NCBI GenBank assembly: GCA_026075535.2
Contig: AP026545.1
Coordinates: forward strand, 7,564,001-7,628,000
Reading direction: 5' to 3'
Origin: Tricholoma matsutake
Taxonomy: Eukaryota > Basidiomycota > Agaricomycetes > Agaricales > Tricholomataceae
Length of the DNA: 64,000 nucleotides
The position numbers were made by a program, and so were the translations under genes. Below are positions 44,191 through 54,034 of the stretch, in pieces. The notes beneath the pieces were generated by a model. It was not told the DNA's origin. It did not search any database and saw only the letters and a list, made by a program, of their open reading frames with translations. Each line of letters begins with the position of its first letter. Positions within the stretch are counted from its first letter, which is position 1.

Positions 44191-46240
44191 CTATTTGGCT
44201 TTGTCGAGGTCAGGAATGCCTTTGTCGATGTCTCCATCAACGTCCGATGTTGTTCAAAGTTGTTCGAGCCGACGATCATCGATATCGAAGAAGTTCAGAG
44301 GAAGGGGAATCAATTTTTGTGCTAGATAGGGTAGAACTCAGAAAGCAGCTACTGGTCGATGCAGAACTGAACCATTGAGCTCGCAAAGAATATAAGCACC
44401 ACCATAGTTTCGTGCGATGACAATGAGTGGGCTGAGATATCGAGCTTGCATTTTTCGATTAAGAGCTTTCTCGATCTGTGTGTTTTGCATGAGTACGAGG
44501 TCACCTTTTTTGAAATTGTAGTCTCAAATCATTTGCTTGTGAACTTCTTTGAAGCATTTTGCTGCTTCTTGTCAAGCAGTGTAGACTCTAGAGCAGAGTA
44601 CTTTGAGATCGGTTGAGCATTTCTGTAGTGCGATAGCGCCTCAGCCGATGAGATCGGTGGAGGAGAGTATCAAATCGGGTGGTGGTTGTAGTTTGGTTGC
44701 CATCGACGGCCTTGTAGAGTGATTGTCATACGTCGAAGTGGGCTCGTTTGATGAGGCCGTTGGCATGAGAATTGTAGCCACTTATCTGAATGTGATTGAT
44801 ATGATAGCGCTTCGACAAGTATCCGAGGGCAGCAAGAAATGCTGAGCCATTGTCAGTAACAATCTCGTAAAGTGAGCCCCATCGACAAATGATTTCTTCA
44901 AAGATCCAATCGCCAATGGTCTTCGCTGTTTCATTGCAAAGCATCCTGAACTCTGTACAGTACAATATCAAACATCGACCTTGTACTATATAGCGATATC
45001 CGCTGGAAGGCGGCATGTGCATTGTGTCAATGTAGACTTTTCCAAATAGAGGGGCAGGGGTGGCGATGATTGGTGGAATAAGAAGATTTCTAGTTTGTCA
45101 CAACTGACAGTAGTGGCACATTCAGATGTACCATGTGATATCGGCTTTCAGGTTGGGCCACCAGAATCGTAGGGCGACGTGAGACTTTGTGGCAAAGATC
45201 ATTTTGTGGCCGATATGGTCATGTGATGACCAGATAATGTCAATGCGACATTCTGGAATCGCGACAATCTTGTGTTCTCTGTGACAATCTTTTTGCCATA
45301 GTTTTCCAGAATCTATGAAGAACTCGGTGCAATATCACATGAAGGTAGTACTTGGTGTCTGATAGATTTTGGGGTTGCACCATATTGTCTAACCATATAT
45401 GAACGAGCAGTAATTGTTTGTCTTCTTTCTTTGCTTTGTCCGATCGAGGTACGTCTTTGTATGAAACATCCTCCCCCTTACTGAAATCTGAAGCCTGGGC
45501 AAAAGTCAAATAAGTTGCATGAGAGGGGAAAGGTCGAATCGAGATTGGGTTGATTTGGTGAATGAAACCATGTAGTTTGTCGATCCAGTCGCCAAATTCT
45601 TCTTCTACTTTGACATCATTGTCTTCAGTTTGTCAAGGACGTCACAAAAGACCATCCAGCCCATGGTGCATACCTGCAACATGAACTAGGGTGAAGTGGA
45701 ACATTAGAATGGAAACAATCCATCGGTTGATGCTAGCGCTAGGTGCGATATTGGGATTTGAGAGCATGCCTTTGATATACCTCACATCGACCTCAACAAT
45801 AAGGTTTTGTACCCCTATCAAATACAAATGAAGTGCCCCAAGGGCTCAATATAGACCATAAAGTTTGAGTTTTGGTTGTGAGAACTGGGATTTGCAGTTG
45901 TTGAGTGTGATCGAGCCGAATTGACTGTAGTATCGTCTTCAAGGGTTATCACGGTCGCATTGCACTAGGAAATAGCCAATGGCAATGCTCGATGTGTTGA
46001 CTGTGAGGATGACTGGGGTGCTCAAGGTATAGTCGATGGCTCGAATTGCTGGCGAGTTTAGGAGCGCTTGCTTGAGATCTTCTTGCGCTGCTACCTGAGA
46101 TGGGCCAAATTCGAAGGGCACATCTTTTCAAGTAAGGTTGATTAGCGCAGCTGCTCGATGTGCAAAACTCTGAATGAAAATTCAACAAACTCCAATCATT
46201 CCTAAGAATGCCTTAACTTCCATGAGCATTTGACATGGAC
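44191..46240 (-). pseudogene. RT-end, RNase H and integrase of gypsy family E
   Basis: Minus-strand fragments of a gypsy polyprotein unlike copies A-D. KAFLGMIGV and FGPSQVAAQEDLKQALL belong to the RT/RNase H junction (46230-45940). LIVEVDVRYIKGML...NRWIVSI and HVAGMHHGLDGLL come from the RNase H end (45830-45640). HMPPSSGYRYIVQGR, VTDNGSAFLAAL and NGLIKRAHFDV come from the integrase core (45020-44720). Family members have Glu (V-E-R) where this copy has I-K-R, so the catalytic Glu is lost. The tail ends at a stop near 44191. No gag or polymerase site is left. Confidence 0.75.
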
Positions 46241-46367
46241 CCAATAGTAGCTGGCATTATTGTTAACAATCTATTGGTGCTAGTTGATAGGCCATTGTGC
46301 ACAGTACCAATGATTTTATTACAATGACATTGTAATAGATATCCGATAGACTTAGTAGATGTTATTG

Positions 46368-47372
46368 TTAATGATTGTTAATGATTGTAGATGGTACCAC
46401 AACCAACTGTAATACATTGTTAATGGTATTGGGGCCCATTGTTAATCATTTTAAATGGTACTGGCATCCATTGTAATACATTGTTAATCATTGTAAATGG
46501 TACTGGCATCCATTGTAACACATTGTTAATCATTGTAAATGGTACTGGCATCCATTGTAACACATTGTTAATCATTGTAAATAGTACTGGCATCCATTGT
46601 AACACATTGTTAATCATTGTAAATGGTACTAGCATCCATTGTAACACATTGTTAATCATTGTAAATGGTACTAGCATCCATTGTAACACATTGTTAATCA
46701 TTGTAAATGGTACTAGCATCCATTGTAATACATTGTTAATAGTTGTAAATGGTACTGGCACCCATTGTAATACATTGTTAATCATTGTAAATGGTACTGG
46801 GGCCCATTGTTAATCATTGTAAATGGTAGTGGCATCCATTGTAATACATTGTTAATCGTTGTAAATGGTACTGGGGCCTATTGTTAATCATTGTAAATGG
46901 TCATTGTAACACATTGTTAATCATTGTAAATGGTCATTGTAACACATTGTTAATCATTGTAAATGGTACTGGCATCCATTGTAATACATTGTTAATAGTT
47001 GTAAATGGTACTGGCACCCATTGTAATACATTGTTAATCATTGTAAATGGTACTGGGGCCCATTGTTAATCATTGTAAATGGTACTGGGGCCTATTGTTA
47101 ATCATTGTAAATGGTCATTGTAACACATTGTTAATCATTGTAAATGGTACTGGCATCCATTGTAATACATTATTAATAGTTGTAAATGGTACTGGCACCC
47201 ATTGTAATACATTGTTAATCATTGTAAATGGTACTGGGGCCCATTGTTAATCATTGTAAATGGTACTGGCATCCATTGTAATACATTGTTAATTGTTGTA
47301 AATGGTACTGGGGCCTATTGTTAATCATTGTAAATGGTACTGGGACTCATTCTTAATGCTTGCAAATAATAT
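46368..47372. repeat. 42-bp minisatellite
   Basis: About 1 kb of tandem units containing TTGTTAATCATTGTAAATGG followed by TACTGGCATCCATTG. The regular period is 42 bp (for example 46481, 46523). Shorter variants with TACTGGGGCCCA or lacking the TACTGGCATC part are interleaved in a higher-order pattern. The period is a multiple of three, so both strands are open by chance. Confidence 0.92.
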
Positions 47373-47540
47373 TTGAACTATTGTAAATCATTGCTAATGA
47401 ATAAATAGTATTTCACTCTATTTTAAGTCATAGCAGAAAATATTGCCAAACAAATGTGATTATAATCCTAGTCTATTGGATACCACAAAGTATAATTAAT
47501 GTGGATGAGTAGTTCGAGATCTGATAAATGTTAGTTTGAT

Positions 47541-49664
47541 CTAAAAAAAAAAGGACACCACATACTTTTTTGTGGCAGGCAATTCCCCATTTTCAGTGTC
47601 ATCAATCCCTTGCTTTTTCCCCTGATCCTCTCTGGCATCCAAGGCAATCTTTAGCTTGACCAAAGTCCAACTAACATCCACCACTGCTGTTTTAAGGTGA
47701 GGCAAATCAGAATCACCAGAAGAAGTATTACCTTGCATCCACCAAGCCAAAGCAAGAATAACCACAAGAAAGCCATTTGCTCCACCACATAACAGCTGTG
47801 ACCATGAAGGGTCAGAGGGTATAAGTTGAGAGAGTTCATCGCCCCGCCAGCCTGGCTGAATAGCCTTCCACCATGCAAACCAGCAATTGCCAAAATCTTT
47901 GATATTCTTCAACTGTGGCATTTGATCGGCTTGTAACCGCTGGCCATTCTTCAGCCATACTCCAATCTCACCAGGTCGATTCTTGGTAGGCAAATGCTAG
48001 ACATTGCTACTATTAGATTGTGAATTGGTAATTAGCTAGCACTTACAGTTTTTGGTGGATTTTCAGTCTCGAACAAAAACCCAGTTTTTCAATAGATTGA
48101 CCCAAAACTCTTTATCCAAAATCTTCTTCAAGAAAGGAAGAATAGCGATGACAGCACTGTCTGCTTTGTCAGCTGTAGGAAGTTGGGGTACAATAATATC
48201 ATCACTGGAAGGTGTGGAAGCAGAGAATGATATCAGTGATGCTGCATTTGGAAGGGTTTTGGTTGCCTTCACAGGTGACAGTGCCCTTGTCATGTCTCCA
48301 GCATTAGAAGCAGCTCTTCATTTGCATTAGCCTCATAGTCAAAGCAAATAAGTATTGCTTACTTCGTTTTCTTGCCCTTTCCCTTTTTTGATGATTTGTT
48401 GATCAAATTTGAAGCCCCTTTACCCAATCCTAGTTCACATAATAATTGATTATTTCTTGCAATATTACTCGCTGGTTCCTTCTCATAATCAGAAAGGGTC
48501 ACAGTAGATGCAGAAGGGGTAGCATCGACATCAGCAGGTGCAGAAGGGGTAGGGTCGACATCAGCAGATGCAGAAGGGGTAGTATCAACAACAGCAGGTG
48601 CAGGAGTGGCTTCATGTGAGAGACCTTCCAATGCTCGGGAATCACAAGTCTTCTTATCTATTGCAAACAATGAGCTCTGAATACTGGATGCTTTTAAGAC
48701 TGTCACCATAAGCAGCTTCAAGAAACCTATCAAAGTGTGATAGAAAATCTTCGTTATATGAGCTTCCCAGAAACTGGGCCAATGATTGACCCTTTAATGT
48801 AGTTCCTTCATTTGAGCTATCAATTTGAAGGTTAGATTCACAAGAAATGATGGGTCAAGTCACTTACACAAGAGTTTGAATGGCACCTCCTTCTTGAGGC
48901 ATTGGTCCTCCCATGATGATTGTACAAGCCCAACCTGTTTGCCTGGCAATATTCTTGGCAGCATCTTCAATTGTACGAGGGAGCATGTCAATATGGCTAT
49001 TGCAAATTAGAATATAATTCAAGTCATGATGGCCCAGATTTGCAACACTTACTTTTGTAGCATGCAATTGGGATTATCGCCTTCACTGTCCATGGACTTA
49101 TACTCTTGCTGAAACTCTTCTACCTTTTCCTTGGTGGTTTCATCAGCTGAATTGTACCATTCCTGCATCTTCTGGTTATGAAAGGTAAAGTGATCATGAT
49201 GTGTAAACTCCTCAGTTGGATTGGCTTCTTTATGTGCTTCCCACTCAGTGTTGAACTTTGGTTTAAGCTCTTCTCCATATAACTTTGCAAATGCTTGCCA
49301 GTGATGTAATAGTCATGAAGTGCTCTTGAGATTTAGAACCTTTCGAGTGCCAGAACCTATTATAAATCCAATCGTGAATTCGCTGCCCAATATTATCATA
49401 TGCCAAACAAAAGTATATAACTGTTGGACAACTTACCTTTTCGCTTGTCTTGAGCTTGAGGAGTTTTGCATGCTCCTCATTTCCTTTTGCGAACTCTATC
49501 TCCTTAGCAGACAGGGCATTGGCAGGCCATTTGTTGTGGAAGTCTTCATAAACTTTAGCAAGAAAGGTGGGAACTGTTTTACTCTCCTGTGCTTCATGAA
49601 ACCCTGCAAGCAGGTTGTAAAGCCAGGCATGCTGCTCAGGAGTCGTCCAAGCTGCTTTTGGCAT
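47541..49664 (-). pseudogene. Uncharacterised agaricomycete multi-copy protein
   Basis: Minus-strand gene from ATG 49664 (MPKAAWTTPEQHAWL) with several short introns. The first runs GTAAGTTGTCC...GGGCAG (about 49386-49439). Blocks in order: WTTPEQ helix; HDWIYNRFW; LKPKFNTEWEAH; HHDHFTFHNQKMQEWYN; HIDMLPRTIEDAAKNIARQTGW with IIMGGPMPQEGG (48870-48990); GQSLAQFLGSS; a Pro/Ala/Asp minisatellite (48520-48620); and a C-terminal domain LPTKNRPGEIGVW...NCWFAWWKAIQPGWR. Proteins with this layout are abundant in mushroom genomes and have no assigned function. At least one frameshift (near 48070) and an uncertain junction near 49320 suggest it is decaying. Confidence 0.6.
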
Positions 49665-49899
49665 AGTAGTGAAAATTGCAAAGAACTTTGGAGATATGTG
49701 CAACATGACAAGCAAGGCACATCCCACATGATCGTGTTTCACAGCCAAGCCATGTCCTTACTGCAGGTTTTGCAATTAAAATACATTGTAAATAGATTTA
49801 TCATCGGTACAGTACTACATTAACAGTACCTACCTAATTTCATATAGGTATGAAAGATCCCATGCAATGTCATCATCATTGGGGCTGGGATAGGGATCC

Positions 49900-50060
49900 A
49901 CCCCGCGAGCAGATGCTCACGGCGGCAGTTGTGTTTGTTGGTGCCAATAGTTAAATTAATACCTAAAAAGTTTGTTAGTAAAATGAAAATGAAACGAGAA
50001 GAGAAGAGAAGAAACAAACATACCTATGGCCCAAGAGATGTCGACGACGTCTCTTGGGCG
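49900..50060 (-). repeat. Hairpin cassette, copy 9 (best preserved)
   Basis: On the minus strand: hairpin GCCCAAGAGACGTCG...ATCTCTTGGGC (50028-50059), intron-like 49963-50023 with GTATGT donor, TACTAAC branch point (49974-49980) and CTTTTTAG acceptor, then GTATTAATTTAACTATTG, then the hairpin GTGAGCATCTGCTCGCGGGG (49901-49920). Confidence 0.7.
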
Positions 50061-50359
50061 GCTGGGCTGGGCCTTTGTTTCATTTGGTTCTGGTCCCCCC
50101 TCTCTTCACTATGGTCATTCCCCTCTCTTTGTTGTAGTCATCCCCCCCTTTCTTCATTGTAGATGTCCCCCCTCTCTTCGTTGTCCGTCTCCTCTTGGCA
50201 TTGTCTCCCCTCTGAGTCCCTCCTGCGAGCAGGGGCTTGTCATTGTTGTTGTTGTCCCCTCCCTTCATTGTGGTCATCCATCCCCACTCTTCATTGTAGT
50301 CGTCCCCCTCAGTTGTCACCATCAGTTGTCACCACCATTGGCAATCCACCCATGATCCA

Positions 50360-50532
50360 CCCCACAAGCAGTTGCTTGTGAGGCTGGGGGCGGGTGGTGT
50401 GATGAAATGATTTGTCAGTGTCAATAGTTAAATTAATACCTAAAAGGTTTGTTAGTAAAATGAAAATGAAACGAGAAGAGAAGAAACAAACATACCTATG
50501 GCCCAAGAGATGTCAATGATGTCTCTTGGGCC
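50360..50532 (-). repeat. Hairpin cassette, copy 10
   Basis: Near-duplicate of copy 9: hairpin GGCCCAAGAGACATC...ATCTCTTGGGCC (50500-50532), intron-like 50440-50495 (GTATGT, TACTAAC, TTTTAG), conserved GTATTAATTTAACTATTG, and the hairpin CACAAGCAACTGCTTGTGGG (50362-50381). Between copies 9 and 10 lies a CTTCATTGTAGTC-like low-complexity tract with one more hairpin (50222-50240). Confidence 0.7.
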
Positions 50533-50559
50533 TTTGTTTCATTCGGTTCTGGTCCCCAC

Positions 50560-51177
50560 TCTCTTCACTATGGTCATCCCAGCCATCTTGCACTGCCCAC
50601 ACTGCTGTGCACCAGGCTGCCTTCCCAAGGCTGCCATCTCTTTTGCAAATTTGACTATGGACTCCTGTGTGGCTCCCACTAAGTAATTTATTTATGCAGT
50701 TGAGACACTGCTGCAGTTACCAAGATGTTCTGCTCTGATTCTGTACCCCAGTATTTAAGCTTAGTTAGTTTCAACTTTTATTCTCTCAGTTCATATATTG
50801 ACATAGACTCGACAAAGACTCAACTTAAACCTACCAACCCAATCTTGTTCTACTCCTACTTCTGCCCTCTAAGAGTCTGAACTTCAATCAACTCAACCTC
50901 TAGTTCTCCCTCCGAAGTTCTGGTCTCATCCAAACTTAACCCAAGTCCCTCCATACTCTTTCCCCACACTACCCACACCTTCCCACTTCTACCTCCAAAC
51001 CTTCATCTTGAAATTAGGACACCAGATGAGGTGAAGGGCACAGCTTCTTATAAGCTGAAGCCAAGTTCTTTCTGTTTCCCCTTCCACAGAATCTGCTATG
51101 ACCTGACAACCTTCCACTATCAACACCTTCAGGGTCCAACCAGATTCTGACATGCACTCTAGGATCAGTTCTTAACA
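50560..51177. other. No recognised feature
   Basis: No domain, palindrome or clear terminal repeat recognised. A pyrimidine-rich tract (50830-51010) and a CAGTATTTAAGC word at about 50750 could belong to an unidentified LTR, but I could not find ends. Confidence 0.3.
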
Positions 51178-52500
51178 GCTGCCTTCCACTCATCTCCCTC
51201 CTTCATCCTCACATTATTGTAACCCCAATGGATGTCAAGCTTAAGTATCAGGCTCCATGGAGCTGGTTCACAAGTTCAGAGATGAGAGGTAATGGGTAGC
51301 AATTTTTGACTGTGATGTTGTTAAGCCATCTGTAGTCTTGAACTGGTCAAAGTGAGCCATCCTTCTTCTTGACAAAGAAAAAGGGAGAGGCCATGGGTGA
51401 CTTCAATGGTTGAATATGTCCAGAGGCCAGGTGCTCATCGACGAACTGGTCAAGCTGTCACTGTTCCTCAGGAGAGAGAGAATAGACCTTGCAGGATAAA
51501 GGGGTTGCACTGGGGGTGAGTTCAATTGTGTGATCCCATGGCTTGCACACAGGGGAGAGTCAAACATCAAACAATTCCTTGGAGAACATGTCCCCAAACT
51601 CATGGAGATGAGGAAGCAAGGAATCAGTAGAGGGTTTAGCAGCATTGTTTTTGTGGAAGGCCTTGGTGAGGCATTGGGATATGTTTGATGTAGCACACAC
51701 CTCATGCGCTGAATGAATCACAGTGTAAAAAATCCAATCACCTTCCTCCACTTCCTCTGGCTCCTCATCATCATCATCTGAGTCTGGCATCAGATCAGGA
51801 ACCCCCTCTAACTCCACATCAGGCACAGGCAGGGGTCCAGCACAACACTTCCAAGTGCATTGTACTGAGGCCCTTTGTCCATGGCATTCTTGTCTGGCTT
51901 CCATGAAACAAGTGTGACAGTGGGACACTAGCTCATTGTAACCTCCCCAGTATGCCAGTTAACCTCTGGGTTATGGTCTCGAAGCCAAAGATAGCCCAAG
52001 ATCACCTTTTGCTTTCCAAAAAGGATATGCTCACTATGATCTTTGAAATGGAGGACCAGGTTTACAACCTCTCAGATGGCACCAGCTTCATTTGGGGACC
52101 CAGCCACATTATAAACAGGTATCAGATGTGAGAGTGAGCGAGTATTCAGGTGATGTTGTTGTGTGAGATGGGCATCAATGAAGAGACCAGTCACACCAGA
52201 GTCCAGGAGCACAAAGACACCAAGTATTTGTCCAGTGTTGGTAGTCTGTAGTTCGATTGCTAGGTTCAAGGAATGTGTAGAGGGAGTGGATGAAACAATA
52301 TATTTGCATGGTAGTTTGCACTCCCATGATTTGATTTTGGGGCATGGGGCAGAGGGAGAGATAGGAAGAGCAGGTACATCTTCAGCCAACTTTGAAGGGT
52401 CAGAGAGGGAAACAGTCATGGAATCAGATTCATTCTCTGGGGATTCAACTGACAAAACTTCAAAGTGGTTATGGACAGACAACGAGGGCATACAATTCAC
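51178..52500 (-). pseudogene. Protease and partial reverse transcriptase of copy B
   Basis: Collinear with copy A. The protease has VLLDSGVTGLFIDAHL; the linker has PDLMPDSDDDDEEPEEVEEGD; the RT start KKKDGSL is followed by TGA at the same codon as in copy A (where PVQDYRRL follows). Other damage includes a frameshift near 51555 and many CpG losses. Confidence 0.8.
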
Positions 52501-53489
52501 TTGCTGTGAATAGAAAAATCCTGCTCTTCTACAACTTCTGATTTGATCTCCTCTGCAACCTGACCCTTTGCTTCCTCAACATCTACAAGTGCCAACAGGT
52601 CCTGGAGGAGTTCATTTCACCCCTCAGGGGTGAGCATGCAAATATCCTGATGATGGGGACACACTCCAGCCATGTGTCCAGTTTCCCTACTGTAGTAGCA
52701 GAGATCCAACCCATGCACACGTCTATGGGCTGCATCAACATCCATTGGTACCAGGACATTGACAGCTGGTGCAGGAGTCTGATGGATAGGAATGGGGTTA
52801 CATTGGGGGAGGATTTGATTGAAGGTGTAGGGTGCATGAGTGGATGTTGGAGCACAGAATTCAGCGTTAAATACCACATTTGTGAGTCAGTTCTCATCAC
52901 AGAGTGAAGCAGCTTCATACCAAGCATAGATATCATTGTCTGCTGGGCGCCCTTCCAACATCTGTGCAATCTGGTCCTGAATCTCTCGGTTGAGGCCCTG
53001 TCAGAACTTCACCACCACTGGTAGCCCACTCCCATATCCTGCCATGTCCACCAAATCTTTAAACTCATTGATATAATTGTCCACGGATCGATGTGCCTGG
53101 TGGTAAGAGAATGACTCAAGTCGTGTCACTGCTTGGTGGCACTCATTGAGGGGACAAAAGTGGCATACAAACTCTGCTCACAAGTCATCCCAAGTGGAGA
53201 AAGGTAGAGAACCAAGCTCTTTAGTTTGGCACAGAATACAGTCCATGTAGAGATAGGCACATTCAGATTTCATGTATGTGAAGGCCCAAAAACATTTTGC
53301 AGCATCATTGATGAATTGATGTGACTGGAGACTGATGTACAACTCACAGGAATTAAGGAATGCATGCCCCTGTGCATGCACACCATTAAATTTGGTGGGG
53401 GGGACAGTGTGATCTGGGCATGCTCCTTAGTGGGCACATTAGGTGGTCCATCATTGTTGGGTGCACTTGGAGTCACAATGGGGGGAATA
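52501..53489 (-). pseudogene. Gag of copy B (main part)
   Basis: Continues from the first gag codons at 59153-59029 after the copia insertion. The FWAFTYMKSE and FSTWDDL blocks are present. The zinc knuckle has lost conserved residues (CYYSRETGHMAGVC, where copy A has CYRCGEPGHRAGAC). Internal stops are present. Confidence 0.78.
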
Positions 53490-53784
53490 TGTTGAAATTA
53501 ATCCCTGATGCATGCTGTATACATGAGGCAATACATGCAGCATACATGAGGCGATACATGCAGCATACGCATGTTACTGCGCTTACTGTGCATACATGCG
53601 GTAAACACATTCCCGAGTCATGTGACATCCTTAATATTATGTATATAAGGAGAACCTGTACCGTAGTAGGAATACAGTGTTCTTACCTCTGCTAACCCTA
53701 GCTGTAAGTCTAACTAAACCCCAGGTAGGTTGTAAGGAACGTGTTGTCTCTTCCCCTGTGCAGCGTATATAGTCTGCTCCAACA
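53490..53784 (+). repeat. Copia 5' LTR
   Basis: TGTTGAAATTAATCCC...CTGCTCCAACA. The upstream part has a 23-bp tandem duplication, ACATGAGGC(A/G)ATACATGCAGCAT, at about 53521-53566. Confidence 0.95.
53642..53649 (+). promoter_or_regulatory. TATA box of the copia LTR
   Basis: TATATAAG in the middle of the LTR, the expected place for the element promoter. The same word is present in the 3' LTR at 58881-58888. Confidence 0.6.
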
Positions 53785-53796
53785 GGTTATGGGCCC
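53785..53796 (+). promoter_or_regulatory. Copia primer-binding site, half-tRNA type
   Basis: GGTTATGGGCCC directly follows the LTR. It is complementary to the anticodon stem-loop of initiator methionine tRNA (GGGCCCATAACC), the primer arrangement known from Drosophila copia, where a cleaved tRNA half primes minus-strand synthesis. Confidence 0.75.
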
Positions 53797-54034
53797 TGCT
53801 GGGCACGTCGCGAACGCGCTTTAATTAGCTGCGAACGACGTTGACTTCATCGTCTCCAAATTATAACCTTGCGCTCTTCGTGAGCTGCATTGCGCTCCCT
53901 GCGAGCTGCATATAAAACCTAGGTTGACTAGGGTTAATCACTCTGAAGGAGTGTTTTCTCCTGAGAACGTTAAAACGTGTTTTATTGAGTAAAAAGACTG
54001 ATTGAGCGCTTTTAACAGCTGCCACCACAGAATC

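Larger units (their letters stand above)
51178..53489 (-). mobile_element. Chromovirus copy B, inner part
   Basis: Minus-strand gag, protease and the beginning of reverse transcriptase. Matching to copy A stops at 51178, just before the polymerase active site. The 5' portion continues at 59024-59742, beyond the copia element inserted in gag with duplication GAATA. Confidence 0.88.

Noticed and set aside
46439..47250. Long open frames over the minisatellite on both strands
   Set aside because: They only reflect a 42-bp period divisible by three with no stop in the unit; no domain or start context supports a protein.
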